This document shows, one piece after another, positions 1 to 5,067 of a stretch of 6,667 nucleotides of DNA. The position numbers and the translations under genes are program-made. Under the pieces are notes generated by a model. That model worked only from the letters and a program-made list of their open reading frames with translations. It did not search any database and was not told the DNA's origin. Numbering within the stretch: position 1 is the first letter of the stretch; every line of letters begins with the position of its first letter. The DNA comes from an uncultured Butyricicoccus sp. (lineage in GTDB: Bacteria; Bacillota; Clostridia; Oscillospirales; Butyricicoccaceae), in NCBI GenBank assembly GCA_947575935.1, contig CANPPM010000154.1, positions 1 to 6,667 on the forward strand. Direction: 5' to 3'.

Positions 1-194
1 TTCTCCGCCTTAATCCGCATATGGAGTTTGTCATTTATACGCTTGATTTTCGGTGCGCTGCGTCGGTTCCTGCGTTATTTGAGCAGTATGGAATTGGGGA
101 AATCGAAGTCATTCAGCTGGCGGTGTCCCGGCTTTCCGCTAAAAATACATTTGTGGACGAGCCTGCGCCGTGGCTGATTTCGGGTAGGGCGTAG
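1..194 (+). CDS. cbiT: C-terminal part of cobalt-precorrin-6B (C15)-methyltransferase, CbiT-like (5' end outside window)
   Basis: The frame that begins at base 3 is open for 63 codons and stops with TAG at 192-194; the start lies left of the window. The peptide has the order expected at the C-terminus of CbiT: an 'LNP..EFVIYTLD' strand, a helix ending in 'LFEQYGIGEIEVIQLAVSR', then a short loop and the closing strand 'PWLISGRA'. From family knowledge, CbiT is a SAM-dependent methyltransferase that methylates C15 and decarboxylates C12 of the corrin ring in anaerobic cobalamin synthesis. It is often fused behind CbiE, and the fragment cannot show whether that is so here. The SAM-binding motifs are not in the window, so the call rests on this C-terminal similarity recalled from memory. 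A terminator follows 10 bases after the stop, so this is probably the last gene of its operon. Confidence 0.66.
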   Translation, partial: LRLNPHMEFVIYTLDFRCAASVPALFEQYGIGEIEVIQLAVSRLSAKNTFVDEPAPWLISGRA

Positions 195-204
195 CCGGCC
201 CCAG

Positions 205-241
205 GCGTCCGGTGCAATACAGGCGCGCCGGACGCTTTTTT
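205..241 (+). terminator. Intrinsic terminator after the cbiT-like gene
   Basis: GCGTCCGG (205-212) pairs perfectly with CCGGACGC (228-235). The stem can extend inward by TGC/GCG (213-215 with 225-227, one T-G wobble), leaving a 9-nt loop. It is followed directly by TTTTTT (236-241). This separates the cbiT-like gene from the putP unit. Confidence 0.93.
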
Positions 242-273
242 GGACTGAAGTGATGCTGTTCTAAAATCAAGGC

Positions 274-302
274 TTGCAAAATAGCTGGAAATGTGTTATT
301 CT
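274..302 (+). promoter_or_regulatory. Predicted sigma-A type promoter of putP
   Basis: TTGCAA at 274-279 and TATTCT at 297-302 are separated by exactly 17 bases. An extended -10 TG dinucleotide lies at 294-295, one base before the -10. Each hexamer matches consensus at 4 of 6 positions. Transcription would begin near 309-311, giving a 5' leader of about 165 nt before the putP start codon. Confidence 0.6.
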
Positions 303-310
303 GTTAAAGT

Positions 311-446
311 GACGGTGCACAAACTGGGGTAGGCTGCCTGCATGTCGGCTTGCTGTTGGCTCCTGATTCACTGGGGGCCGCCGTCTGGCGGTATTTTCCC
401 GCTGCACCCGGCATTTCCGCTTGTAGATACAGGCGCTGAAGGGTGC
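311..446 (+). promoter_or_regulatory. Structured putP leader with alternative pairings (candidate cis-acting RNA)
   Basis: This is non-coding sequence between the predicted transcription start and the putP ribosome site. GGTGCA (314-319) can pair with TGCACC (403-408), closing a domain of about 95 nt that holds a hairpin CCGCC/GGCGG with a GTCT loop (378-391). The same right arm can pair instead with downstream GGGTGC (GCACCC 404-409 with 441-446). That alternative encloses a 7-bp hairpin, CGCTTGT (418-424) with ACAGGCG (429-435, one T-G wobble), loop AGAT. The two long-range pairings exclude each other. GCTCCT (359-364) is also complementary to the ribosome site AGGAGC (462-467). I do not recognise a known riboswitch class, and no T-tract follows either hairpin, so any control would act on translation or RNA stability. 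Confidence 0.33.
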
Positions 447-473
447 GAAAAAACATTTGATAGGAGCGCGGTT

Positions 474-1925
474 ATGCAAGTATCAGAAATTATTGTATTT
501 ATCATCTACTTAGCGTTCATGCTGTCCATTGGCGTCTACTTTTTCTTTAAGAATAAAGACGGCGGCGAAAAGACGTATTTCCTTGGCGGGCGGCAGATGG
601 GCGCATGGGTCACAGCCCTTTCGGCAGGCGCGTCGGATATGAGCGCGTGGGTGCTGATGGGCCTGCCGACTTCTATTTATGCGCTGGGCCTCGGCCAGGT
701 GTGGATTTCGGTTGGCCTTGCAATTGGCTATACGCTCAGCTGGATCTATCAGGCGCCGCGCCTGCGTCGTTTTTCGATCGTTGCGAATGATGCGATTACG
801 GTTCCACAGTATCTGACCAACCGTTTTTTGTCGCGTTCACGGGCGCTGCAGATGATCTGCGCCGCTGTCTTTCTGGTGGCCTATACGATCTATTCAGCTT
901 CCAGTATCAAGGCCTGCGGCACGCTGTTTAATACGGTCATCGGGATGGATCCCACGCTTGCGATGTATTTGGCGGCGGTTATTATCATCAGTTATACCTT
1001 CCTTGGCGGTTTCTCGGCCGTATGCTGGACCGATTTTTTTCAGGGTATGCTGATCCTCGGCGCGATGCTGATTGCTCCGATTTTTGCGGCGGCCAGCCTG
1101 GAGGCAACTGCCGGCGCGGCGATTCCCGGCGAATACTGGAACGCGTTTACTAGTTGGAAGGATATTGTATCCGGTTTGGCGTGGGGCCTTGGCTATTTTG
1201 GGATGCCGCATATCATTATCCGCTTTATGTCGCTGAAGTCGCAGCGGGAGTTGAAAAAATCCGCAAAGATCGGCATTGCCTGGACGGCGCTGATTGTGCT
1301 GTTTGCTGCGCTGATTGGCATTATTGGACGCATGTTCCTCGGCTTCGATGAAGCGATCAACCAAAACTCGCTGGTGTTTATCGCAATTGTGCGCCGGATC
1401 TTCCCAGGCATCATTTCGGGTATCCTGCTGTCCGCTGTTCTGGCCGCTTCGATGAGTACTGCAGACAGTCAGCTGCTGGCGGCGGCCTCGGCTTTTGCCA
1501 GCGATGTCTATAAGCCGGTTATTCGCAAGAATAAGGCGAGTGATAAGGAAATGCTGTGGATTGGCCGTGCCGTGGTAGCAGTGATCGCGGTTTTTGCGCT
1601 GCTGATTGCATCCAATCCGAACGCGGGCTCTATTATGGATTTGGTGTCCAATGCATGGGGGATGTTCGGTGCATCGTTCGGCCCGACCATCATGTTGAGC
1701 CTGTTTTGGAAGCGCCTGAGCTTTAAAGGTGCGGTTGCGGGCATTCTAGTGGGCGCTGCGGTTGACATTGGCTGGCTGTTGTTCCTTGCGTCGACCGGCA
1801 TTTATGAGCTGCTGCCCGGTTTTGTCGCAGGCTTGGTTGCCGCAGTGATTGTGTCGTTGTGCACCGGTGCGCCAGGGCGTGATGTGCAGGCGCTCTTTGA
1901 CAAGGCTGTACGGTATCAGGAGTGA
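474..1925 (+). CDS. putP: Sodium/proline symporter PutP
   Basis: This 483-residue inner-membrane transporter of the solute:sodium symporter (SSS) family imports proline with sodium; E. coli PutP has 502 residues. The start is ATG 474, 7 bases after the ribosome site TAGGAG (461-466). An in-frame ATG at 342 would add 44 residues unlike the family and has no good ribosome site. The protein shows about 13 hydrophobic segments. It keeps 'GGRQMGAWVTALSAGASDMS' (38-57), where A53, D55, M56 and S57 fall at the same numbers as the E. coli sodium-site residues. Y140, the 'WTDFFQG' motif (185-191), 'LAWGLGYFGMPH' (235-246) with W237, Y241 and P245, and 'SMSTADSQLL' (326-335) with S328 and T329 are also present. 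The last pair corresponds to E. coli S340 and T341. The gene is a single-gene unit between two terminators. No proline catabolic gene adjoins it, so uptake for nutrition, Stickland metabolism or osmoprotection all remain possible. Confidence 0.95.
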   Translation: MQVSEIIVFIIYLAFMLSIGVYFFFKNKDGGEKTYFLGGRQMGAWVTALSAGASDMSAWVLMGLPTSIYALGLGQVWISVGLAIGYTLSWIYQAPRLRRFSIVANDAITVPQYLTNRFLSRSRALQMICAAVFLVAYTIYSASSIKACGTLFNTVIGMDPTLAMYLAAVIIISYTFLGGFSAVCWTDFFQGMLILGAMLIAPIFAAASLEATAGAAIPGEYWNAFTSWKDIVSGLAWGLGYFGMPHIIIRFMSLKSQRELKKSAKIGIAWTALIVLFAALIGIIGRMFLGFDEAINQNSLVFIAIVRRIFPGIISGILLSAVLAASMSTADSQLLAAASAFASDVYKPVIRKNKASDKEMLWIGRAVVAVIAVFALLIASNPNAGSIMDLVSNAWGMFGASFGPTIMLSLFWKRLSFKGAVAGILVGAAVDIGWLLFLASTGIYELLPGFVAGLVAAVIVSLCTGAPGRDVQALFDKAVRYQE

Positions 1926-2001
1926 GAACCTGTTTGCATTGGCAAAAAGCGGCTGTTCCCTACAGCGATTCTTCTTTCGATTTTTGGTGAAAATTATGTA
2001 G

Positions 2002-2046
2002 AGCGGCCAGCTGGCAACATGTATTGCCGGCTGGCCGCTTTGTTGT
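2002..2046 (+). terminator. Intrinsic terminator of putP
   Basis: AGCGGCCAGC (2002-2011) pairs with GCTGGCCGCT (2030-2039). The helix continues inward through TGGCAA/TTGCCG with one T-G wobble, giving a stem of about 16 bp and a 6-nt loop (CATGTA, 2018-2023). The tail TTTGTTGT (2039-2046) is only moderately T-rich, but the stem is very stable and lies about 75 bases after the putP stop. Confidence 0.8.
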
Positions 2047-2174
2047 GGATTTGCGGTTGGTTTTGCCTGGGTGTGGAGCCGCTTTCACTGCGGCGCTGCG
2101 GATGCTTTCTGCTCTGTGGTATGTCAGACTTGAAGTGACGTTTGCGGGGTTCCTGCTGCAGATGTGAAAAAAGG

Positions 2175-2203
2175 TGGAAATTTATTGACGGATATGGTAT
2201 GAT
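2175..2203 (+). promoter_or_regulatory. Predicted promoter of the PRD regulator
   Basis: TATGAT at 2198-2203 is preceded by an extended -10 TG (2195-2196). A weak -35, TGGAAA (2175-2180, 4 of 6), sits 17 bases upstream. A better-looking TTGACG at 2185-2190 has no -10 at proper spacing that leaves room for a leader before the ribosome site at 2220. The assignment therefore rests mainly on the extended -10. Confidence 0.45.
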
Positions 2204-2234
2204 AATGATAGGATCCGTGAAAGGAGGCGATCAT

Positions 2235-3203
2235 ATGTCCGACCATACTTTGCCGGCGCTCAGTGCAAACGGACGCAGGCTGATTCAAAAGCTTGCCGGG
2301 TTGCCCCGCGGCTGGCTGACTGCCGCTGCGCTTGCGGAGGCGATCGGTGTCAGCCGCCGAACGGTTCTGCGTGAGCTGCCAGGGGTTGAGCGCTGGCTGA
2401 CTGCCGCAGGCTTCCGGTTCCTGCGCAGCCCCGGGCAGGGGCTGCTGTTAGATGAAGATGACCGCGAATCGCTGTTGGCGCTGCTGGATACCGGTGCAGC
2501 CCAAGATATCCCGCGTGAGGAGCGCAGGCGCCGGTTGCTGGCAGCCTTACTTGCTGCTCGTGAGCCGCGGAAGGCTTACGCGCTTTCCCGTGAGCTGGCG
2601 ACCTCAGAGCATATGCTTTCTGCCGATCTGCAGTGGGCGGAAGATTGGCTGCGTCCGTATTCTGTACAGCTTTGCCGCCGTCCTGGCGTTGGGTATTGGC
2701 TAGAGGGCGCGCCTGATAAACGCCGCCGTGCGGCCAGCGCGCTGCTCCGTTCACAGATGCCCGAGCAGGCGCTGCGTATGGGCAGGCCGCCCACGCTGCC
2801 CGGCCTGCTTTCCCCTAAAGTTGCCGGTAAGGTCTGGGATACGTTGCGGGCCTTTGAGCGCGCGGAAGGGCTTTATTTTAGTGACGCCGGATTTCTCTCG
2901 CTGGCGCTGCATTGCGCGCTTTCGGTTGAGCAGATGCGGGCAGGCAGTTGGGCGCCCTCTTCGGCGGAAAAAAATGTCAGTCTGCGCCGTGCGTCCCGGC
3001 TGGCCGCACAGCTGGAGCAGGCTTTTGGGATCGAGCTGCCGCCTGCTGAGTTGCGCTGCCTTGCGCTGTATCTGGAGGCCTATGGAGGCGCCCATGATCC
3101 GGATGACTGGGGCAGCGCCACCGAACTGGAGCTGCGTGATATAGCAGTGCAGCTATGCTGTTTCGTCTGGAACAGGGCGTCCCGGTTGAGAATCCACAGC
3201 TGA
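2235..3203 (+). CDS. PRD-type (BglG/MtlR family) transcription regulator, N-terminal part: two HTH domains and PRD1
   Basis: The start is ATG 2235, 7 bases after a near-perfect AAAGGAGG (2220-2227). The frame upstream of this ATG is not family-like. The 322-residue product begins with an HTH_11-type DNA-binding domain (about 14-60, recognition helix near 'IGVSRRTVLREL'). A second winged helix follows (about 97-158, ending 'RPGVGYWLEG'), then a first PTS regulation domain (about 196-285) with the phosphorylatable-type H226 in 'LSLALHCALSVEQM'. After 'IAVQL' (residue 307) the frame turns into 15 unrelated residues and stops. The rest of the protein continues in another frame from base 3155. Full-length relatives are single activators of roughly 650-700 residues, in which PTS phosphorylation of PRD and EII-like domains controls DNA binding. 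This gene is therefore either one half of a broken regulator or, less likely, a natural N-terminal subunit. Confidence 0.82.
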   Translation: MSDHTLPALSANGRRLIQKLAGLPRGWLTAAALAEAIGVSRRTVLRELPGVERWLTAAGFRFLRSPGQGLLLDEDDRESLLALLDTGAAQDIPREERRRRLLAALLAAREPRKAYALSRELATSEHMLSADLQWAEDWLRPYSVQLCRRPGVGYWLEGAPDKRRRAASALLRSQMPEQALRMGRPPTLPGLLSPKVAGKVWDTLRAFERAEGLYFSDAGFLSLALHCALSVEQMRAGSWAPSSAEKNVSLRRASRLAAQLEQAFGIELPPAELRCLALYLEAYGGAHDPDDWGSATELELRDIAVQLCCFVWNRASRLRIHS

Positions 3204-4180
3204 CTGTCATTCAGGCGGAATATGCGCCTATTTGGCGTGCTACTCGTGCTGCCTGTGACGCTGTTGAACAAACGTTGGGCCTGCCGCATATTCCAGATGC
3301 TGAAGCGGGTTTTTTGGCGATGCATTTTGGCGCAGTGTTCGAACGTGATTCGATGGCCCGTATGCGCGTATGTACCATGGTGGTGTGCCCATTTGGTATG
3401 GCGTCCAGCAAGTTCCTTGCGTCCCAGTTGCTGCGTGAATTCCCCAGTTTGCATATTACGGCGAGCGGGTCGACCCGTGGGCTTTCGCCTGAGAAGCTGC
3501 GGAGCCAAGGGATCGACTTGTTGGTGTCTACCGTACCGCTGGATATTGCGTTTCCACATGTGTGTGTTAATGCAGTCCTGCAGGAGCAGGATCGGGCTCT
3601 ACTGCGGGATGCGTTCGAACGGGTGCAGGTTACGCCGCTGCCGGCCGTAAAGGAAGAGCGGCCGGCCCACGATGACGGCCTGCGCTATGCGGGGCAGCTG
3701 AGTGCGGCTTTGCTGGAGCTGCTTGCGACCCTGCGCATCGAGACCGTCCGCCTGCCCGCAACTCGGGGGGTGCTGATTGCGGAGGCGGCGCGATTGTTTT
3801 CCCCCGAGGCGCCGGAGCCGGTTGAGCGTGCGCTTCTTCGCCGGGATGCGATGGGGGATACGTATATTAAGCCGCTCTTTGCGCTGCTGCTGCACTGTAA
3901 AACAAACCGGGTCCCGGGCTGCCGCTTAGGCTATTTGCGGGCGGAGCCCCCGGTCTATGAGGAGGGCAGGGCGATTTTGGGGGCATTAGTTCTGCTCGCA
4001 CCGGATGTGGAAGAAAATGTGATGGTTGAGGTGATGCAGGCGGTCAGCGCGCTGCTGATCGAGGAGCCTGCGTTGATTGCGGCTTTGCGTGACGGCAGCT
4101 TGGTCCGTGCAGCCGCTGTGCTGGAGCAAGGGCTTAGCCGCCGATTCCGCGATGCACTGCATCGGAAGTGGCAGGGATAA
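3155..4180 (+). CDS. PRD-type (BglG/MtlR family) transcription regulator, C-terminal part: PRD2, EIIB-like and EIIA-like domains
   Basis: From ATG 3155 the frame gives 341 residues. The first 67 are the C-terminal portion of a second PRD: 'RLEQGVPVENP' (4-14), then 'AEAGFLAMHFGAVFERD' with H57. Next is an EIIB-like domain (about 70-158) with C78 in 'VVCPFGMASS' and 'GIDLLVSTVPL'. The C-terminal EIIA-like domain of the mannitol/fructose type (about 187-335) has H247 in 'LFALLLHCKT'. It overlaps the preceding gene by 49 bases in a different frame. Family knowledge says these domains belong on the same chain as the upstream HTH and PRD1. No ribosome site lies close to 3155 (the nearest GGAG is at 3128-3131, 23 bases before the ATG), which argues that this is the disconnected 3' half of a frameshifted gene. 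If translation reaches it by coupling, a DNA-binding-free partner is conceivable. A terminator lies about 90 bases downstream. Confidence 0.78.
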   Translation: MLFRLEQGVPVENPQLTVIQAEYAPIWRATRAACDAVEQTLGLPHIPDAEAGFLAMHFGAVFERDSMARMRVCTMVVCPFGMASSKFLASQLLREFPSLHITASGSTRGLSPEKLRSQGIDLLVSTVPLDIAFPHVCVNAVLQEQDRALLRDAFERVQVTPLPAVKEERPAHDDGLRYAGQLSAALLELLATLRIETVRLPATRGVLIAEAARLFSPEAPEPVERALLRRDAMGDTYIKPLFALLLHCKTNRVPGCRLGYLRAEPPVYEEGRAILGALVLLAPDVEENVMVEVMQAVSALLIEEPALIAALRDGSLVRAAAVLEQGLSRRFRDALHRKWQG

Positions 4181-4268
4181 AGCCGCAGGGCGTTTCTGGA
4201 CGGGCTAGGGGGCTCGGTATGCGGAAGCGCCAAGCGGTTGCGTATGGCTTGTCTGGATCAGTATGAAT

Positions 4269-4362
4269 AAAAGGCCTGTATTTCACATGGCAGGACCGGG
4301 GGACGCAGGGCGGGATAACGCCTGCGCGGTCCGCGCCCGATCTTTGTGAATACAGGTTTTTT
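4269..4362 (+). terminator. Long branched terminator hairpin after the PRD regulator
   Basis: CCTGTATTTCACA (4275-4287) pairs with TGTGAATACAGG (4345-4356) over 12 bp with one bulged T, followed by TTTTTT (4357-4362). An A-run (4269-4272) lies on the left side. Nested inside are GGACC (4293-4297) with GGTCC (4328-4332), and CGCAGG (4304-4309) with CCTGCG (4321-4326). The whole is an extended hairpin of about 80 nt. It lies where a terminator for the regulator is expected; the size and internal helices are unusual. Confidence 0.75.
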
Positions 4363-4503
4363 AGGATCTCTGTTTTATTGCCGGCCGTTGGGCGAAATTT
4401 TGTTTGAAAGTGGATGGAATGTCGGATAGGAAGGTTTTTTTATTTGCGTTTTCCACATTTTATGATGCTTTGAAATAACTGCGCCAAAATTATGTAAAAT
4501 TGT

Positions 4504-4533
4504 TTGTAAAATGTATTCTGCAGCCTGTATAAG
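4504..4533 (+). promoter_or_regulatory. Predicted promoter of the lipoprotein gene
   Basis: TATAAG (4528-4533, 5 of 6 to consensus) lies 18 bases after TTGTAA (4504-4509, 4 of 6), with a TG at 4526-4527 just before the -10. The upstream DNA is AT-rich. The start would be near 4540, giving a leader of about 40 nt before ATG 4582. Confidence 0.6.
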
Positions 4534-4581
4534 AGCAAATCTGCATTCAAATACTAAGCGCAAAACGAAGGAGTGAAAACC

Positions 4582-4980
4582 ATGAAAAAGTTGATGACAG
4601 TACTGCTTGCGTGTATGCTCTGCGCTGGGCTGTTGGCCGGCTGTGGCAATCGCAATAATGGCGCAGCCAGCACCGACCCGAATACCAATGGAAACGGCAC
4701 GGTGGGGAATGATGTGAACGGCGGCGGTGTAAATGATCAAAACGGTACAACCAATGGGAACAATGTTACCGGCAACGCAGCTGGCGCTGGTACTGGTGCG
4801 ACCGATGGGACAACCGGGACCGACATTACCGGTGCAGCCGATGGGAACGACGGGAATACCGGCATGGCAGACGGTGACGGCAATACGATTGGCGACGACA
4901 TTCGGGATGGTGTAGATGATATCGGCGATGATATCCGCGACGGCGTGGATGATCTTGTCGGCGACAACAACAACCGGTAA
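4582..4980 (+). CDS. Small Asn/Gly/Asp-rich lipoprotein of unknown function
   Basis: The start is ATG 4582, 8 bases after AAGGAG (4568-4573). A GTG at 4573 in the same frame overlaps that ribosome site and is rejected. The 132-residue product has a type II signal peptide: MKK, a hydrophobic stretch, then lipobox L18-A19-G20-C21, so it should be lipid-anchored at C21 on the outer face of the membrane. The mature part has no lysine and is low in complexity, rich in Asn, Gly, Asp and Thr (about 22-102), like a flexible linker. It ends in two copies of IGDDIRDGVDD (103-113 and 114-124) and a short tail. No enzymatic domain is visible. The acidic repeats could bind cations or a partner, but this is speculation. 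The gene has its own promoter and terminator, so it is a single-gene unit. I do not recognise a named family. Confidence 0.85.
   Translation: MKKLMTVLLACMLCAGLLAGCGNRNNGAASTDPNTNGNGTVGNDVNGGGVNDQNGTTNGNNVTGNAAGAGTGATDGTTGTDITGAADGNDGNTGMADGDGNTIGDDIRDGVDDIGDDIRDGVDDLVGDNNNR
4888..4953 (+). repeat. Tandem 33-bp coding repeat in the lipoprotein gene
   Basis: Unit one (4888-4920) and unit two (4921-4953) encode the identical 11 residues IGDDIRDGVDD. Eight of the eleven codons differ between the units, all at the third position only (for example ATT/ATC, GAC/GAT, CGG/CGC, GTA/GTG). The repeat is therefore old or conserved at the protein level rather than a recent DNA duplication. Confidence 0.9.
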
Positions 4981-5022
4981 AAAAAACCGGGACAGCTCAT
5001 AGCGAGCCGTCCCGGTTTTTTT
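4981..5022. terminator. Bidirectional terminator between the lipoprotein gene and the convergent ABC operon
   Basis: AAAAAACCGGGAC (4981-4993) pairs with GTCCCGGTTTTTT (5009-5021). The stem continues after one mismatch with GCTC/GAGC, leaving a 5-nt loop. T-runs on both strands let it end the plus-strand lipoprotein transcript immediately after its stop codon. The same element can end the minus-strand permease transcript about 45 bases beyond its stop. Confidence 0.95.
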
Positions 5023-5067
5023 CGTGGGGTTGCTCCCTGCCTGAATGGGCAGGAAAGAAAATGCTTT

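Larger units (their letters stand above)
1926..2234. other. Intergenic region between putP and the PRD regulator
   Basis: This 309-base gap holds the putP terminator (2002-2046) in its first half and a promoter and ribosome site for the regulator in its last 60 bases. Between about 2047 and 2170 I see no convincing ORF, RNA gene or repeat. A reading frame open upstream of the regulator from 2142 has no ribosome site and no family-like sequence. Confidence 0.7.
4181..4581. other. Intergenic region between the PRD regulator and the lipoprotein gene
   Basis: This 401-base gap contains the long regulator terminator (4269-4362) and the lipoprotein promoter (4504-4533). Between them (about 4363-4500) the sequence turns AT-rich, with several T-runs. 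I find no ORF with a ribosome site and no recognisable RNA gene in it. The 8-mer TGTAAAAT occurs twice, at 4493-4500 and 4505-4512. Confidence 0.7.

Noticed and set aside
311..446. SRP RNA, 6S RNA or a cobalamin riboswitch in the putP leader
   Set aside because: The SRP tetraloop region (GGAAGGAAGCAGCC type) is absent, no terminator closes a stand-alone RNA, and I could not match the conserved cobalamin riboswitch core; only the pairings themselves are reported.
342..473. Upstream in-frame extension of putP from ATG 342
   Set aside because: It has no usable ribosome site, its 44 residues are unlike PutP N-termini, and ATG 474 has TAGGAG at good spacing and puts the sodium-site residues at the E. 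coli numbering.
894..1364. Minus-strand ORF of 156 codons inside putP
   Set aside because: It lies wholly opposite a strongly recognised gene, is rich in Arg/Gln/His as expected for an antisense frame, and shows no domain.
2142..2234. Upstream in-frame extension of the PRD regulator from ATG 2142
   Set aside because: It would run across the predicted promoter and the AAAGGAGG site that clearly serves ATG 2235, and the added residues are not family-like.
3140..3175. Programmed -1 ribosomal frameshift joining the two regulator halves
   Set aside because: No X-XXY-YYZ slippery heptamer occurs in the permitted interval, and the apparent shortening of the PRD1-PRD2 spacing suggests a deletion instead.
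4573..4581. GTG start at 4573 for the lipoprotein
   Set aside because: It overlaps the ribosome site AAGGAG itself; ATG 4582 is 8 bases downstream and gives a standard MKK lipoprotein signal.
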